64,000 nt of DNA from Ignavibacteria bacterium. Its GTDB lineage: Bacteria; Bacteroidota; Ignavibacteria; Tepidaquicellales; Tepidaquicellaceae. Made by a program: the position numbers and the translations under genes. Within the stretch, counting starts at the first letter, position 1; the number at the start of each line of letters is the position of its first letter. Location of the stretch: NCBI GenBank assembly GCA_016709315.1, contig JADJMZ010000005.1:310001-374000 (forward strand), in the 5' to 3' direction. Shown here piece after piece: positions 56,252 through 64,000 of this stretch. The notes under the pieces were generated by a model. It did no database searches. It had not been told where the DNA came from and saw only the letters and a list, made by a program, of their open reading frames with translations.

Positions 56252-57703
56252 TTAAGGCGTAATTTTTAATATTCCGTTAAATACATTGTTATCCAGTATT
56301 GACAAGTCGGCAGCATCTGCAATATTATCTCCGTTAAGATCAGAAGCTAAGTATCTTCCTGTCAATCCTGCATAAGAGTCATTAAATATTTTCATAAGAT
56401 CCGAACCGTCCGTTATGCCGTCCTGATTTACATCACCGCTGTATATGCAGTATTTACCGCCATGGAGAACTAAGTTGCTGCCATAAGCCTGTGATGCTGA
56501 GTTTGTGAAATCATAAAAAGAAGTATCAGCAAAAGTCATTGTGATTCCGCCGGACCTGCTCCATGTTTCAATTGAATTAAAATGTTTTAGCGCAGCATAA
56601 TATATTCCGTCAGGAGTATTAATAAAAGTAAATAATCCTGAAAAATATAACGAATCAACAACTGCTTTTGCTGAGTCTATTATTAAATACGGACTCGATA
56701 TACTTCTCAGGCAGACGGTAAAAGTATCTTTACGTGACATTTGACCTGACAAAGTATTATAAAGTCCTTCAGGGATAATTTTAATATTTAGCTTCATCCC
56801 GGATGAAGTGGTAAACTGGCGAACATTAGAATAATAAATATGATCATGAGCATCTATACCTCCAACTCTCCAGAAGTATTTTGTATTGCCGCTTAATCCG
56901 CTGATTGTTTTTGAAGTGTCAGAATTATTGTTTATAGTATCGCTGATCAGGTTATTGGTAAGCAAGGAATCTGAATACAGCTGATAAACATAGGCAACAG
57001 AACGATTATCCTTCATCCACTTAAAAGAAACAGTGAAAGTATTATTGACAGAATTATCGGGAGGAAAAATTAATTTAATATTCGGAATATTAGCATTGTC
57101 AATTATGAAAGTTCCGTTGAGTGAAACATCAACATTTGATGTTCCCATATATGCGTACACTTTTGTAACAGGATTTGGCAAACCTGTTCTCCAGACCATA
57201 TTTAAGGGGACATCAGGAAAACTCCCTGACTTTTTCTTTAATCTTACTGTACAAACTCTTGTTCCGGGGAAAAAATAAAGTACAATCGGACCGTTACCGG
57301 CTCCCAATATTGTATTTACTCCCAGTCTTAAAGAAGCTCCTTCCGGACTGCCGGCATCGGGACTTATAAATGCAGGATTTCTTGGTATTGCATTCGGATT
57401 TGTAAATTCTGTCGAACCGGGTATAATATAGTAAGAGTAATCAGCAGTTACTCCCAGAGCTCCGTTTATATTGAAATAATACTGACCTAAAGAAAATTCA
57501 AATGGTCCCGATGATCCGATATTTGTATGTTCAATGTAAATGTCAAAAGTAATTGCATCAAAAGCACCGCCTCCCGCACCGATCGAATCCGTGTAAATAA
57601 AATTTCTTGCAGTAAGATTAAAAGCCGGGTTATAAGCAAAAGAGATATTCTGTGAAAGAAAACATGATAAAAATAAAACGCTGATAATAATTATTTTTTT
57701 CAT
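56252..57703 (-). CDS. Secreted A-Fn3-X-dockerin protein 8
   Basis: 483 residues: signal peptide ~1-23 (IIISVLFLSCFLSQNISFA), domain A (LTARNFIYTDSIGAGGGAFD, FEFSLGQYYFNINGALG, GVNTILGAGNGPIVLY), an Fn3-like domain (KYFWRVGGIDAHD), X-like module (YNTLSGQMSRKDTFTVCLRS) and dockerin with GDVNQDGITDGSDL and SDLNGDNIADAADL. First of the second tandem; its 5' flank holds a CAAAGTCACGAAGATACTAA / TTTGTGACTTTG inverted repeat. Confidence 0.85.
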   Translation of the reverse strand: MKKIIIISVLFLSCFLSQNISFAYNPAFNLTARNFIYTDSIGAGGGAFDAITFDIYIEHTNIGSSGPFEFSLGQYYFNINGALGVTADYSYYIIPGSTEFTNPNAIPRNPAFISPDAGSPEGASLRLGVNTILGAGNGPIVLYFFPGTRVCTVRLKKKSGSFPDVPLNMVWRTGLPNPVTKVYAYMGTSNVDVSLNGTFIIDNANIPNIKLIFPPDNSVNNTFTVSFKWMKDNRSVAYVYQLYSDSLLTNNLISDTINNNSDTSKTISGLSGNTKYFWRVGGIDAHDHIYYSNVRQFTTSSGMKLNIKIIPEGLYNTLSGQMSRKDTFTVCLRSISSPYLIIDSAKAVVDSLYFSGLFTFINTPDGIYYAALKHFNSIETWSRSGGITMTFADTSFYDFTNSASQAYGSNLVLHGGKYCIYSGDVNQDGITDGSDLMKIFNDSYAGLTGRYLASDLNGDNIADAADLSILDNNVFNGILKITP

Positions 57704-57789
57704 ACTTTGAATAGCTCAGAATTTATTAAATTTATACTGCTGATATTAGCATTTAAATTCATAAATTACTGCACTTTGTTTCGTAGAGT

Positions 57790-57885
57790 GTATCTCAAAT
57801 CTTTCGTATTCACCGCAAAGTCACGAAGATACTAAGGAAAAAGTTTTAAGTATTATAACCTTTGTGACTTTGTTTTCGGACACAC
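57790..57885. repeat. Inverted repeat in the divergent gap before the M61 gene
   Basis: CACCGCAAAGTCACGAAGAT is answered by AACCTTTGTGACTTTG. It lies in the 57704-58067 gap between divergent genes; the rest is AT-rich and probably carries both promoters, though none is clear. Confidence 0.5.
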
Positions 57886-58067
57886 TGCAGACTATATTAA
57901 AAGTGAAAAATCCGCTTTGGCGAATCCTTATAAAATTTACATTGTTAAATTATTTTTATGGAATTATATTTGCAAAAAATTTTTCGTAAAAATTATACTT
58001 GCCGGTGTTAATACACTGCTGCACTTTCCTTTATAAAATCACAAAATATAAAATCAAAATATAACTT

Positions 58068-59933
58068 ATGAATGTCAGATCATTCTTTTCAGTAACAATT
58101 ATTTTAATTACATTTTTCTTCAACTCATCTGAATCTGTTTTGTCAAATACTTCAGACAATTTGCTTAAAGCAAACATAGATCTGATAACCATTCAGGACG
58201 ATAAAGTAAGAGTAACAATCACTCCTCCGGAAATGGGAAGTGAAGAAGTCAGCTATAATTTTGCAAGAATAATTCCGGGAACTTATGCTATTGCTGATTA
58301 CGGAAGATATATAGAAAATTTCGAGGCGTATGACAAAGGCGGAAAAAATCTTGCAGTTTCACGCAAAGATACTAATACATGGATAATTAAAAATGCAGCG
58401 GAGCTTGGTTCTGTTACTTATCTGGTAAACGACACTTACGACTCTGAATCCGGAAGCGCATTTTCTTCACACGGAACGACAATATTCTCGCCGGCAGGAA
58501 CAAACATTCTTGCCGGAAAGAATTTTATGATGAATATGTGCGGATTCATAGGATATTTCAGCGGATATAAAGATGTGAATTATGAGATCTCAATTTCACA
58601 TCCTTCTGATTTATATGGAGCAACTGCTCTTACTGATAATGATGTCAGTGACAATTCTGATGTGTTTAAAGTCACACGCTTTTCTGAGCTTGTTGACAGC
58701 CCTGTAATGTATTCCGTACCGGATACTTCTGCTTTCACAGTTGGTGATATGGAAGTTTTGCTAAGTGTATATTCTCCGGATAATAAAAATATCACTGCAA
58801 ATGGATTTACTCCGGATCTTAAACGCATGATAAATGCACAAAAAACTTTTCTTGGAGATATTAATAAAACCAGAAAATACGCTGTACTGGTTTACATCTC
58901 CAGCGGTTTGGCAAATGATGCAGGAGGATATGGCGCGCTCGAACATAATAATTCTACTACATCTGTCTTTCGTATAACGATGAAGAATCAGGAACTGATC
59001 AATGTTATTTCGCATGAGTTCTTTCATACTGTCACCCCGTTGAATATTCATTCAAAGCAAATACAGGATTTCGATTTTAATAATCCGGTGATGCCGCAGC
59101 ATCTGTGGATGTATGAAGGATTTACCGAATACTTCGCACAGCTTTTTCAGGTCAATCAGGGATTAATGAGCGAGGATGAGTTTTATAAAGTAATGTCTTC
59201 AAAAGAAGTTCAGTCAAAATCATTTTATAATGACAGTTTATCTTTTATTGAAATGAGCGAAAATGTACTGGATACAAATTACAAAGCTCAATATCCGAAT
59301 GTTTATATGAAAGGCGCTCTGATGGCAATGTGTCTGGATATTATCATCCGTGAAAAAAGCGGAGGAAAGCGCGGGATACTTAATCTAATGGGTCAGCTCT
59401 CGGAAATTTACGGACCAACAAAACCTTTCGATGCATCTGAACTGATTCCAAAAGTAACAGAACTTACATATCCGGAAGCCGGTACATTCATACAGAATCA
59501 TATTGTTGAAGGAAATCCAATTGATTATGAAAAGTATCTGAAAATTGCAGGTGTAGAAAGAGCCGTTGTTCAGTTACCGGAGATAATTTCTTTTATAGTT
59601 GATAAGAAACCATACATATTCATAGATACTACCAAAAAGACTGTAACTGCGCTGAAGCCTGATAATAATAATTTCTTTATGGCATTGGGAATTAAAGAAA
59701 ATGACCAGCTTCTTGAAATGAATGGTATTCCGTTTGATCCGGATAATTATTTATCGGTTTTATTAATGGGATATGAATTAGAAGAAAACAGTCCGGTTAC
59801 AATGAAGGTAAAACGAAACGGTGAGATAATTGAATTAAAAGGTGTAGTCAAACTAAATTACATTCCCGGTCCCGGATTTAAATTTAAAGATAAGTCCAAA
59901 GAAAGTTTAAAGAACGCCTGGCTGAAGGGATAA
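58068..59933 (+). CDS. M61 family glycyl aminopeptidase-like protease with PDZ domain
   Basis: 621 residues. A signal peptide (~1-28, FSVTIILITFFFNSSESVLS) is followed by the N-terminal beta domain of M61 peptidases (MGSEEVSYNFARIIPGTYAI). The catalytic zinc site is VISHEFFHTVTPLNIHS (H316, E317, H320), with MYEGFTEYFA giving E350 as third ligand. The C-terminus (~540-605) has a PDZ-like fold (ALGIKENDQLLEMNGIPFD, VTMKVKRNGEII). M61 enzymes cleave N-terminal residues or short peptides; here the enzyme should be periplasmic or surface-exposed. Monocistronic, divergent from the dockerin cluster. Confidence 0.9.
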   Translation: MNVRSFFSVTIILITFFFNSSESVLSNTSDNLLKANIDLITIQDDKVRVTITPPEMGSEEVSYNFARIIPGTYAIADYGRYIENFEAYDKGGKNLAVSRKDTNTWIIKNAAELGSVTYLVNDTYDSESGSAFSSHGTTIFSPAGTNILAGKNFMMNMCGFIGYFSGYKDVNYEISISHPSDLYGATALTDNDVSDNSDVFKVTRFSELVDSPVMYSVPDTSAFTVGDMEVLLSVYSPDNKNITANGFTPDLKRMINAQKTFLGDINKTRKYAVLVYISSGLANDAGGYGALEHNNSTTSVFRITMKNQELINVISHEFFHTVTPLNIHSKQIQDFDFNNPVMPQHLWMYEGFTEYFAQLFQVNQGLMSEDEFYKVMSSKEVQSKSFYNDSLSFIEMSENVLDTNYKAQYPNVYMKGALMAMCLDIIIREKSGGKRGILNLMGQLSEIYGPTKPFDASELIPKVTELTYPEAGTFIQNHIVEGNPIDYEKYLKIAGVERAVVQLPEIISFIVDKKPYIFIDTTKKTVTALKPDNNNFFMALGIKENDQLLEMNGIPFDPDNYLSVLLMGYELEENSPVTMKVKRNGEIIELKGVVKLNYIPGPGFKFKDKSKESLKNAWLKG

Positions 59934-59940
59934 TTATACC

Positions 59941-60120
59941 CCTCGTTCCCAATCTCCTGATTGGGAACGCATTCACCTCTCGTTCCCAATCTCCTGATTG
60001 GAATGCATTCACACCTCGTTCCCAATCTCCTGATTGGGAACGCATTCACATCTCGTTCCTAATCTCCTGATTGAGAATGCATTCACCCCTCGTTCCCTAA
60101 TCTCCTGATTGAGAATGCAT
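59941..60120. repeat. Five REP-like palindromes, left side of the RAYT gene
   Basis: Copies start near 59942, 59979, 60015, 60053 and 60090 (~37 bp period). Each reads CTCGTTCCCAATCTCCTGAT and on to TGGGAACGCATTCAC. The stem is CGTTCCCAATC / GATTGGGAACG. Orientation is opposite to that of the copies at 60669-60970, so the transposase gene lies between inverted arrays. Confidence 0.93.
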
Positions 60121-60654
60121 TCAGTCTATTCTCGAAATATCCAGCAATCCTTTCTTACCTGTATGGTATTCCATTGCTGAACTGTATTTCCAGTCCTCGG
60201 GATTGATAACCAGATTTTTTCTTACGGGATTGTAATGTATATATTCAATCTTTTGCTTTAACATTTCCATAGAAATAATTTCCTGAGGATGAAAACTTTC
60301 CTGCCAAACCTGATGATTACTTGTAGTTTTATAATCCGGTTTGATATTTCTGAATTCCTTAAGAATTTCTACTTTCCTGTCTATATCAAGATTTCTAATA
60401 ATTTTCTTTGCTGAATATTTCTTTATAGATTGCATAATCTTTGAGACATTATCATTTGAAATTATCAGATGAAAATGATTTTCCATCAGTACATAAGCAT
60501 ATATTATTAATTTATTATTAACCTGATAAAATATTAAAGTGTCAATCAATAAGTTAAAGTAATTTTCATCGGTAAATACAGGAATCCAGTTTACGATTGT
60601 AGATGTTACAAAGAAAATTCCATTCTTATTTAAGATTTTATATCTGCTTCTCAT
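60121..60654 (-). CDS. REP-associated tyrosine transposase (RAYT, Y1_Tnp family)
   Basis: 177 residues. The HUH motif is in YVLMENHFHLII (H60, H62), and the likely nucleophile Tyr is in SIKKYSAKKI (Y80). The C-terminal signature IEYIHYNPVRKNLV (followed by PEDWKYSSA) is typical of RAYTs. These single-strand transposases nick at REP palindromes and are thought to mobilise them. The gene is flanked on both sides by arrays of the CGTTCCCAATC palindrome in opposite orientation, as expected of a REP/RAYT unit. The frame is intact, so the system may be active. The stop lies at the very edge of the left array. Confidence 0.93.
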   Translation of the reverse strand: MRSRYKILNKNGIFFVTSTIVNWIPVFTDENYFNLLIDTLIFYQVNNKLIIYAYVLMENHFHLIISNDNVSKIMQSIKKYSAKKIIRNLDIDRKVEILKEFRNIKPDYKTTSNHQVWQESFHPQEIISMEMLKQKIEYIHYNPVRKNLVINPEDWKYSSAMEYHTGKKGLLDISRID

Positions 60655-60660
60655 GACTAA

Positions 60661-60975
60661 TCTTTTACGTTCCCAATCAGGAGATTGGGAATGAGGGTTT
60701 TTTTACGTTCCCAATCAGGAGATTGGGAACGAGGGTTTAAAAAGATTTTATATCTTCTTCTCATGACTGATCTTTTACCTTCCCAATCAGGAGATTGGGA
60801 ATGAGAGTTTGATAAGATTTTATATCTGTTTCTCATGACTAATCTTTTACGTTCCCAATCAGGAGATTGGGAACGAGGGTTTAAAATCTGGAATTTGATC
60901 TTTTCTCTTCACACTGTTTAAACGTTCCCAATCGGCCTGCCTCGCAAAAGGCGGGGAGATTGGGAACGAGAATTT
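60661..60975. repeat. Five REP-like palindromes, right side, with duplicated RAYT 5' ends
   Basis: ACGTTCCCAATCAGGAGATT continuing TGGGAACGAGGGTTT occurs at ~60669, 60705, 60777, 60849 and 60922. Two ~72-bp units also carry copies of the first eight or so RAYT codons plus the leader: 60742-60764 and 60814-60836 match 60632-60654. The last palindrome has a foreign GGCCTGCCTCGCAAAAGGCG inserted in its loop. Confidence 0.9.
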
Positions 60976-61019
60976 AACATTCAACTTTTTATTTTTAACT
61001 TTTTACTTTTAACTTCCTC

Positions 61020-62321
61020 CTACCTGACAAGCATCATCTTTTTTGTAGCTGTATATTCACCTGCATTAATATTATAGAAATAAATTCCGCTTGCAAGATC
61101 CGATACATTGAAATTAATTGTATAATATCCTGCTGATATGAATTCATTTAACAAAGTCAGGACTTCCCTTCCTGTATTATCATACAATTTAATTTTAACA
61201 TAACTGTCCTGAGGGATATTATAATTTATAACTGTAGATGGATTAAAAGGATTAGGATAATTCTGTCCGAGAAAGAAATTTTTCGGAGTTGCAATAATGA
61301 CATCACTGTTCAGACTGAAGTATTCATAGTTACCGTTATAATCAATTTGTTTAAGTCTGTAATTATATTTTCCTGATGATAAATTATTGTCAGTGAATGA
61401 ATAATTAATTGAACCTGAGGAAGTTCCGTTACCTGAAATGAATCCCGCTTTACTCCAAACGTTTGATATCTGACCATTGACATCCGACCTCTCAACATCA
61501 AAACCTGCATTATTTATTTCCGAAGAAGTAGTCCAGTGTAAAGTTACATTTCCTTTTAGTGTTTCATAGTTAAAAGAAGAAAGTTCCACCGGCAAAGCTG
61601 TATTATCCCATGAAGTAGTTACAAAAATTCCGTCAACTGTTACTCGCGGTGAAGAAGACGAAGTCCCCTGCCTTAAAGCAAATCTTCCGGCATCAGTAAG
61701 ATCGGCTCCCGATCCTCCTTTGGGACCTATAGAAGGTAAAGGTTCGGAAGAAGGAACGTTCTGCGATGAATTATATACGAACAGACTTACAGAATCATTG
61801 GCTGAACCTGCGTTAATTGAATATTTAAGAATCATCAGATAAGTGGAATCTTTTGAATACACAAACGGAGAATACTGTACAGTTTCAGTAGTCTTCGCCA
61901 GACCGAAAGCTATATTGCCGAGAGAATCTTTTGCATAAACCCTTGCAGCAAGAGAAGTAGTGCTTGTTGAAGAAAGCAATGAGACAAAATAATCCCCTGC
62001 AGCTTTCGCTGTCTTTACATTGACAAGGAAAGATGCGAAGATATTACCTGATACTTTCGGTGATGAAAAGTCTTTGTAAACATCCTGACCATTAGTATCT
62101 ATAGTAACGGCATTACCTATACCTGAATTAACATAGACAGGAAAAGAAAGTCCTGGAGACACAACTGTCATTCTGTTATTGAAAACAGTTCCGATAGTAA
62201 CCCATCCATGCTGCTGAAGTGAATCTCCTGCAGGATAATCAAAGTTTTCATCTGTCAGTTGCGGAAATGAATTTGCTGAAGACATCAGCAGGATCACAAG
62301 AGCTAAAAATAATTTTTTCAT
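61020..62321 (-). CDS. Secreted domain-B protein with T9SS sorting domain
   Basis: 433 residues. Signal peptide ~1-20 (FLALVILLMSSANSFP). Domain B: LTDENFDYPAGDSLQQHGWV, GIGNAVTIDTNGQDVYKDF, NDSVSLFVYNSSQN, LTDAGRFALRQGTSS, VDGIFVTTSW. The Fn3-like part is LPVELSSFNYETLKGNVTLH and YRLKQIDYNGNYEYFSL. The sorting domain runs from LGQNYPNPFNPSTVINYNI to TKKMMLVR, ending in Arg rather than the usual Lys. Paralog of the 51363 and 62786 proteins. Confidence 0.87.
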   Translation of the reverse strand: MKKLFLALVILLMSSANSFPQLTDENFDYPAGDSLQQHGWVTIGTVFNNRMTVVSPGLSFPVYVNSGIGNAVTIDTNGQDVYKDFSSPKVSGNIFASFLVNVKTAKAAGDYFVSLLSSTSTTSLAARVYAKDSLGNIAFGLAKTTETVQYSPFVYSKDSTYLMILKYSINAGSANDSVSLFVYNSSQNVPSSEPLPSIGPKGGSGADLTDAGRFALRQGTSSSSPRVTVDGIFVTTSWDNTALPVELSSFNYETLKGNVTLHWTTSSEINNAGFDVERSDVNGQISNVWSKAGFISGNGTSSGSINYSFTDNNLSSGKYNYRLKQIDYNGNYEYFSLNSDVIIATPKNFFLGQNYPNPFNPSTVINYNIPQDSYVKIKLYDNTGREVLTLLNEFISAGYYTINFNVSDLASGIYFYNINAGEYTATKKMMLVR

Positions 62322-62399
62322 AAGAAAATAATTTTAAGTTTATAAATAACAACACTGCAAAATTAAATTCTATCGAAAGACAATGCTAAGCTATTTCGA

Positions 62400-62640
62400 A
62401 TGTAAGACGGGAAAATGCACTTTATAATGAATAATTAGTAATGAGTAATTAGTAATAAATTGGCAATTGGCAATTGGCAATTGGCAATAGGCAATTGGCA
62501 ATAGGCAATTGGCAATTGGCAATAGGCAATAGGCAATTGGCAATTGGCAATAGGCAATTGGCAATGGGCAATTGGGCAATGGGCAATTGGCAATTGTGAT
62601 TGTAGAGACAAGGCATGCCTTGTCTCTACGTTATACGCCC
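62400..62640. repeat. GGCAATTGGCAATAGGCAAT simple-repeat tract plus palindrome
   Basis: 62458-62595 is built of 7-8-base words (GGCAATT, GGCAATA), giving a spurious LPIAYCQLPIANC-type ORF on the minus strand. It leads into the 28-base perfect palindrome (half GTAGAGACAAGGCA) at 62602-62629 and TTATACGCCC, as at 48803. The gap 62322-62785 contains no gene. Confidence 0.88.
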
Positions 62641-62679
62641 TGTACATTGACAAATTTCAAATGTTCATTTTTTTGGAAT

Positions 62680-62716
62680 AAATAAAAAATGCCGGAAGAT
62701 TTCTCTCCCGGCATTT
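62680..62716 (-). terminator. Terminator of the last domain-B gene
   Basis: TGCCGG / CCGGCA around AAGATTTCTCT, preceded at left by AAATAAAAAA. Nearly the same hairpin and flank as 48881-48914. Confidence 0.85.
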
Positions 62717-62785
62717 ATTTTTATAACTGTTAATTGTTAATTGTCTAACTGAATAATTCCAATTACTAATTAACTGCTTAACTGC

Positions 62786-64000
62786 TTATTTGACCAGCAT
62801 CATTTTCTTTGTTGCAGTGAAATTGTCTGCTGACAATGTGTAGAAATAAATTCCGCTTGATAATGATGAAGCGTTAAAGCTTACAGAATAATATCCTGCA
62901 GTCTTAACTTCATTTACAAGTGTCATAGCTTCTTTACCTGACATATCATAGATCTTTAAGCTTACATTACCGTCGTTTGGCAATGCAAAGCTGATCTTTG
63001 TTGACGGATTGAAAGGGTTCGGATAGTTTTGTGACAATTCGAACTTGCTTGGAATTCCGATAATTACTTCGTTGCTTAGATTGAAGTATTCGAAGTTTCC
63101 GTTGAAATCTATTTGTTTCAGTCTGTAGTTGTAATTACCTGCTGCAAGATTTCTGTCGGTGAATGCATAGCTGTTACCGTTGGTTGTAGTTCCGTTACCG
63201 GAAACATTTCCAACCTTTGACCATGTATTATTTGCAGAAGATCTTTCAACATCAAATCCTGAGTTATTATTTTCTGAAACTGTTGACCAGTTCAAAGTTA
63301 CATTATTGCTGCTGACAGCTGAGCTGAATGATGAAAGCTCAACAGGAAGCGCTGAGTTATCCCATGAATTATAAGTATAGATCCCATCAACCCTGAGATC
63401 GGGAGATGATGCTGCAGTTCCCTGTCTTAAGAAAACTCTTCCAAGGTCTGCAAGATCTGCACCGGTACCAGTTAAAGGACCGACATAAGGAGCTGGCTCT
63501 GTTGAAGGAACAGCGCCGCCGAATACGAAAAGACTTACCTGATCATCTACACCTGTACCTGTATTAAATGTATATTTAAATACCATAAGATAAGTAACAC
63601 CTGTTGTGAATACGGAATCACCATAAACAATACCTCCGGATCCGGCTGTAGTTTTGCTGGCTCCGAAAGCAATATTTCCGTTTGCAGCTAATTTCACATA
63701 GAATCTGCCTGTAAAAAGTGTTGTGGATGTAGAAGGAAGATATCCTGTAAAATAATCACCGGTTCTGGCGGTTGTTACATTAACCATCATGGAAGTATAA
63801 ATACTTCCGGATGTTTGATTTGCGTTTAAAGATTTGTATTGATCCTGACCATTATTCGTTAGTGTAGTTGCGTTTCCAATTCCTGACCCAATATAATTCG
63901 TATATGTCAGCCCTGGTGATGTAACAAATAGCCTGTTTGTTGCGCTTCCGCTGAAAGTTGTCCAGCTGTGCGCTCCTAAAGAATCTCCTGCTGTATAATC
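62786..64000 (-). CDS. Secreted domain-B protein with T9SS sorting domain (5' partial)
   Basis: The frame stays open from the window end at 64000 (DYTAGDSLGAHSWTTFSGSA) through the internal Met at 63790, so the start and signal peptide lie outside. Domain B features are QTSGSIYTSMMVNVTTARTG, LADLGRVFLRQGTAA and VDGIYTYNSW. Then come LPVELSSFSSAVSSNNVTLN, YRLKQIDFNGNFEYFNL, and the sorting domain from LSQNYPNPFNPSTKISFAL to TKKMMLVK. Fourth member of the domain-B family here. The DNA downstream of its stop resembles that of the 49000-50661 gene. Confidence 0.87.
   Translation of the reverse strand, partial: DYTAGDSLGAHSWTTFSGSATNRLFVTSPGLTYTNYIGSGIGNATTLTNNGQDQYKSLNANQTSGSIYTSMMVNVTTARTGDYFTGYLPSTSTTLFTGRFYVKLAANGNIAFGASKTTAGSGGIVYGDSVFTTGVTYLMVFKYTFNTGTGVDDQVSLFVFGGAVPSTEPAPYVGPLTGTGADLADLGRVFLRQGTAASSPDLRVDGIYTYNSWDNSALPVELSSFSSAVSSNNVTLNWSTVSENNNSGFDVERSSANNTWSKVGNVSGNGTTTNGNSYAFTDRNLAAGNYNYRLKQIDFNGNFEYFNLSNEVIIGIPSKFELSQNYPNPFNPSTKISFALPNDGNVSLKIYDMSGKEAMTLVNEVKTAGYYSVSFNASSLSSGIYFYTLSADNFTATKKMMLVK

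Noticed and set aside
62391..62653. ORFs rich in LPIAYCQLPIANC
   Set aside because: Simple-repeat translation of GGCAATTGGCAATAG words.

Overview
The window is AT-rich bacterial DNA, most likely from an uncultured member of the Ignavibacteriota/Bacteroidota-Chlorobi (FCB) group. The main clue is the repeated C-terminal signature SQNYPNPFNPST, followed by a roughly 80-residue domain ending in K-K-M-I-L-V-K. This is the type A sorting domain of the type IX secretion system (T9SS) as seen in that group. Weak or absent Shine-Dalgarno sites on most genes agree with this. No taxonomic search was possible.

Layout. 1-6 kb: the end of a secreted phospholipase D-like protein, pdxH, and a 1102-residue metallopeptidase/propeller/beta-barrel protein. 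6-8.1 kb: rpsF-ssb-rplI on the minus strand, then tRNA-Leu(GAG) and a DUF4126 membrane protein. 8.9-13.3 kb: a minus-strand operon anmK > SDR > extended SDR > aldehyde dehydrogenase (frameshifted). 13.4-16 kb: a plus-strand partner-switching module (STAS antagonist, HATPase, GAF-PP2C phosphatase). 16-17.4 kb: a secreted SNase-like nuclease and rpsR, which is detached from its usual operon. 19.5-28 kb: five tandem secreted paralogs. 28-31 kb: a repeat field holding a GIY-YIG nuclease gene, then a GT87 gene. 32-37.4 kb: alaS, a sugar nucleotidyltransferase and a DUF885 protein, all broken by apparent homopolymer indels. 37.6-57.7 kb: eleven more secreted proteins, with a DUF559 nuclease gene inside a palindrome array. 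58-60.7 kb: an M61 peptidase and a REP-associated tyrosine transposase (RAYT) between inverted REP arrays. 61-64 kb: two further secreted proteins, the last running off the window.

The dominant theme is a family of exported modular proteins. Two N-terminal ectodomains recur: A, a cohesin-like beta-sandwich by inference, and B, jelly-roll-like. They are joined either to an X-like module plus type I dockerin, or to a T9SS sorting domain. Eight proteins are A-Fn3-X-dockerin, three are A-sorting, one is B-X-dockerin and three are B-sorting. One beta-helix protein has an X/dockerin-like end, and one other protein ends in a sorting domain. This looks like a surface assembly kit built by tandem duplication and module swapping.

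The second theme is an exceptional density of short palindromic repeats. Several distinct families are present, and three of them each surround one small nuclease gene: GIY-YIG with GTCATTCCCGC palindromes, DUF559 with GACCTCCCCC palindromes, and RAYT with CGTTCCCAATC palindromes. Ends of the first family have also been amplified into 17-18 bp satellite arrays.

Many frameshifts sit at short homopolymers, including in essential alaS, so the assembly probably carries indel errors. Split genes are therefore reported as single loci.
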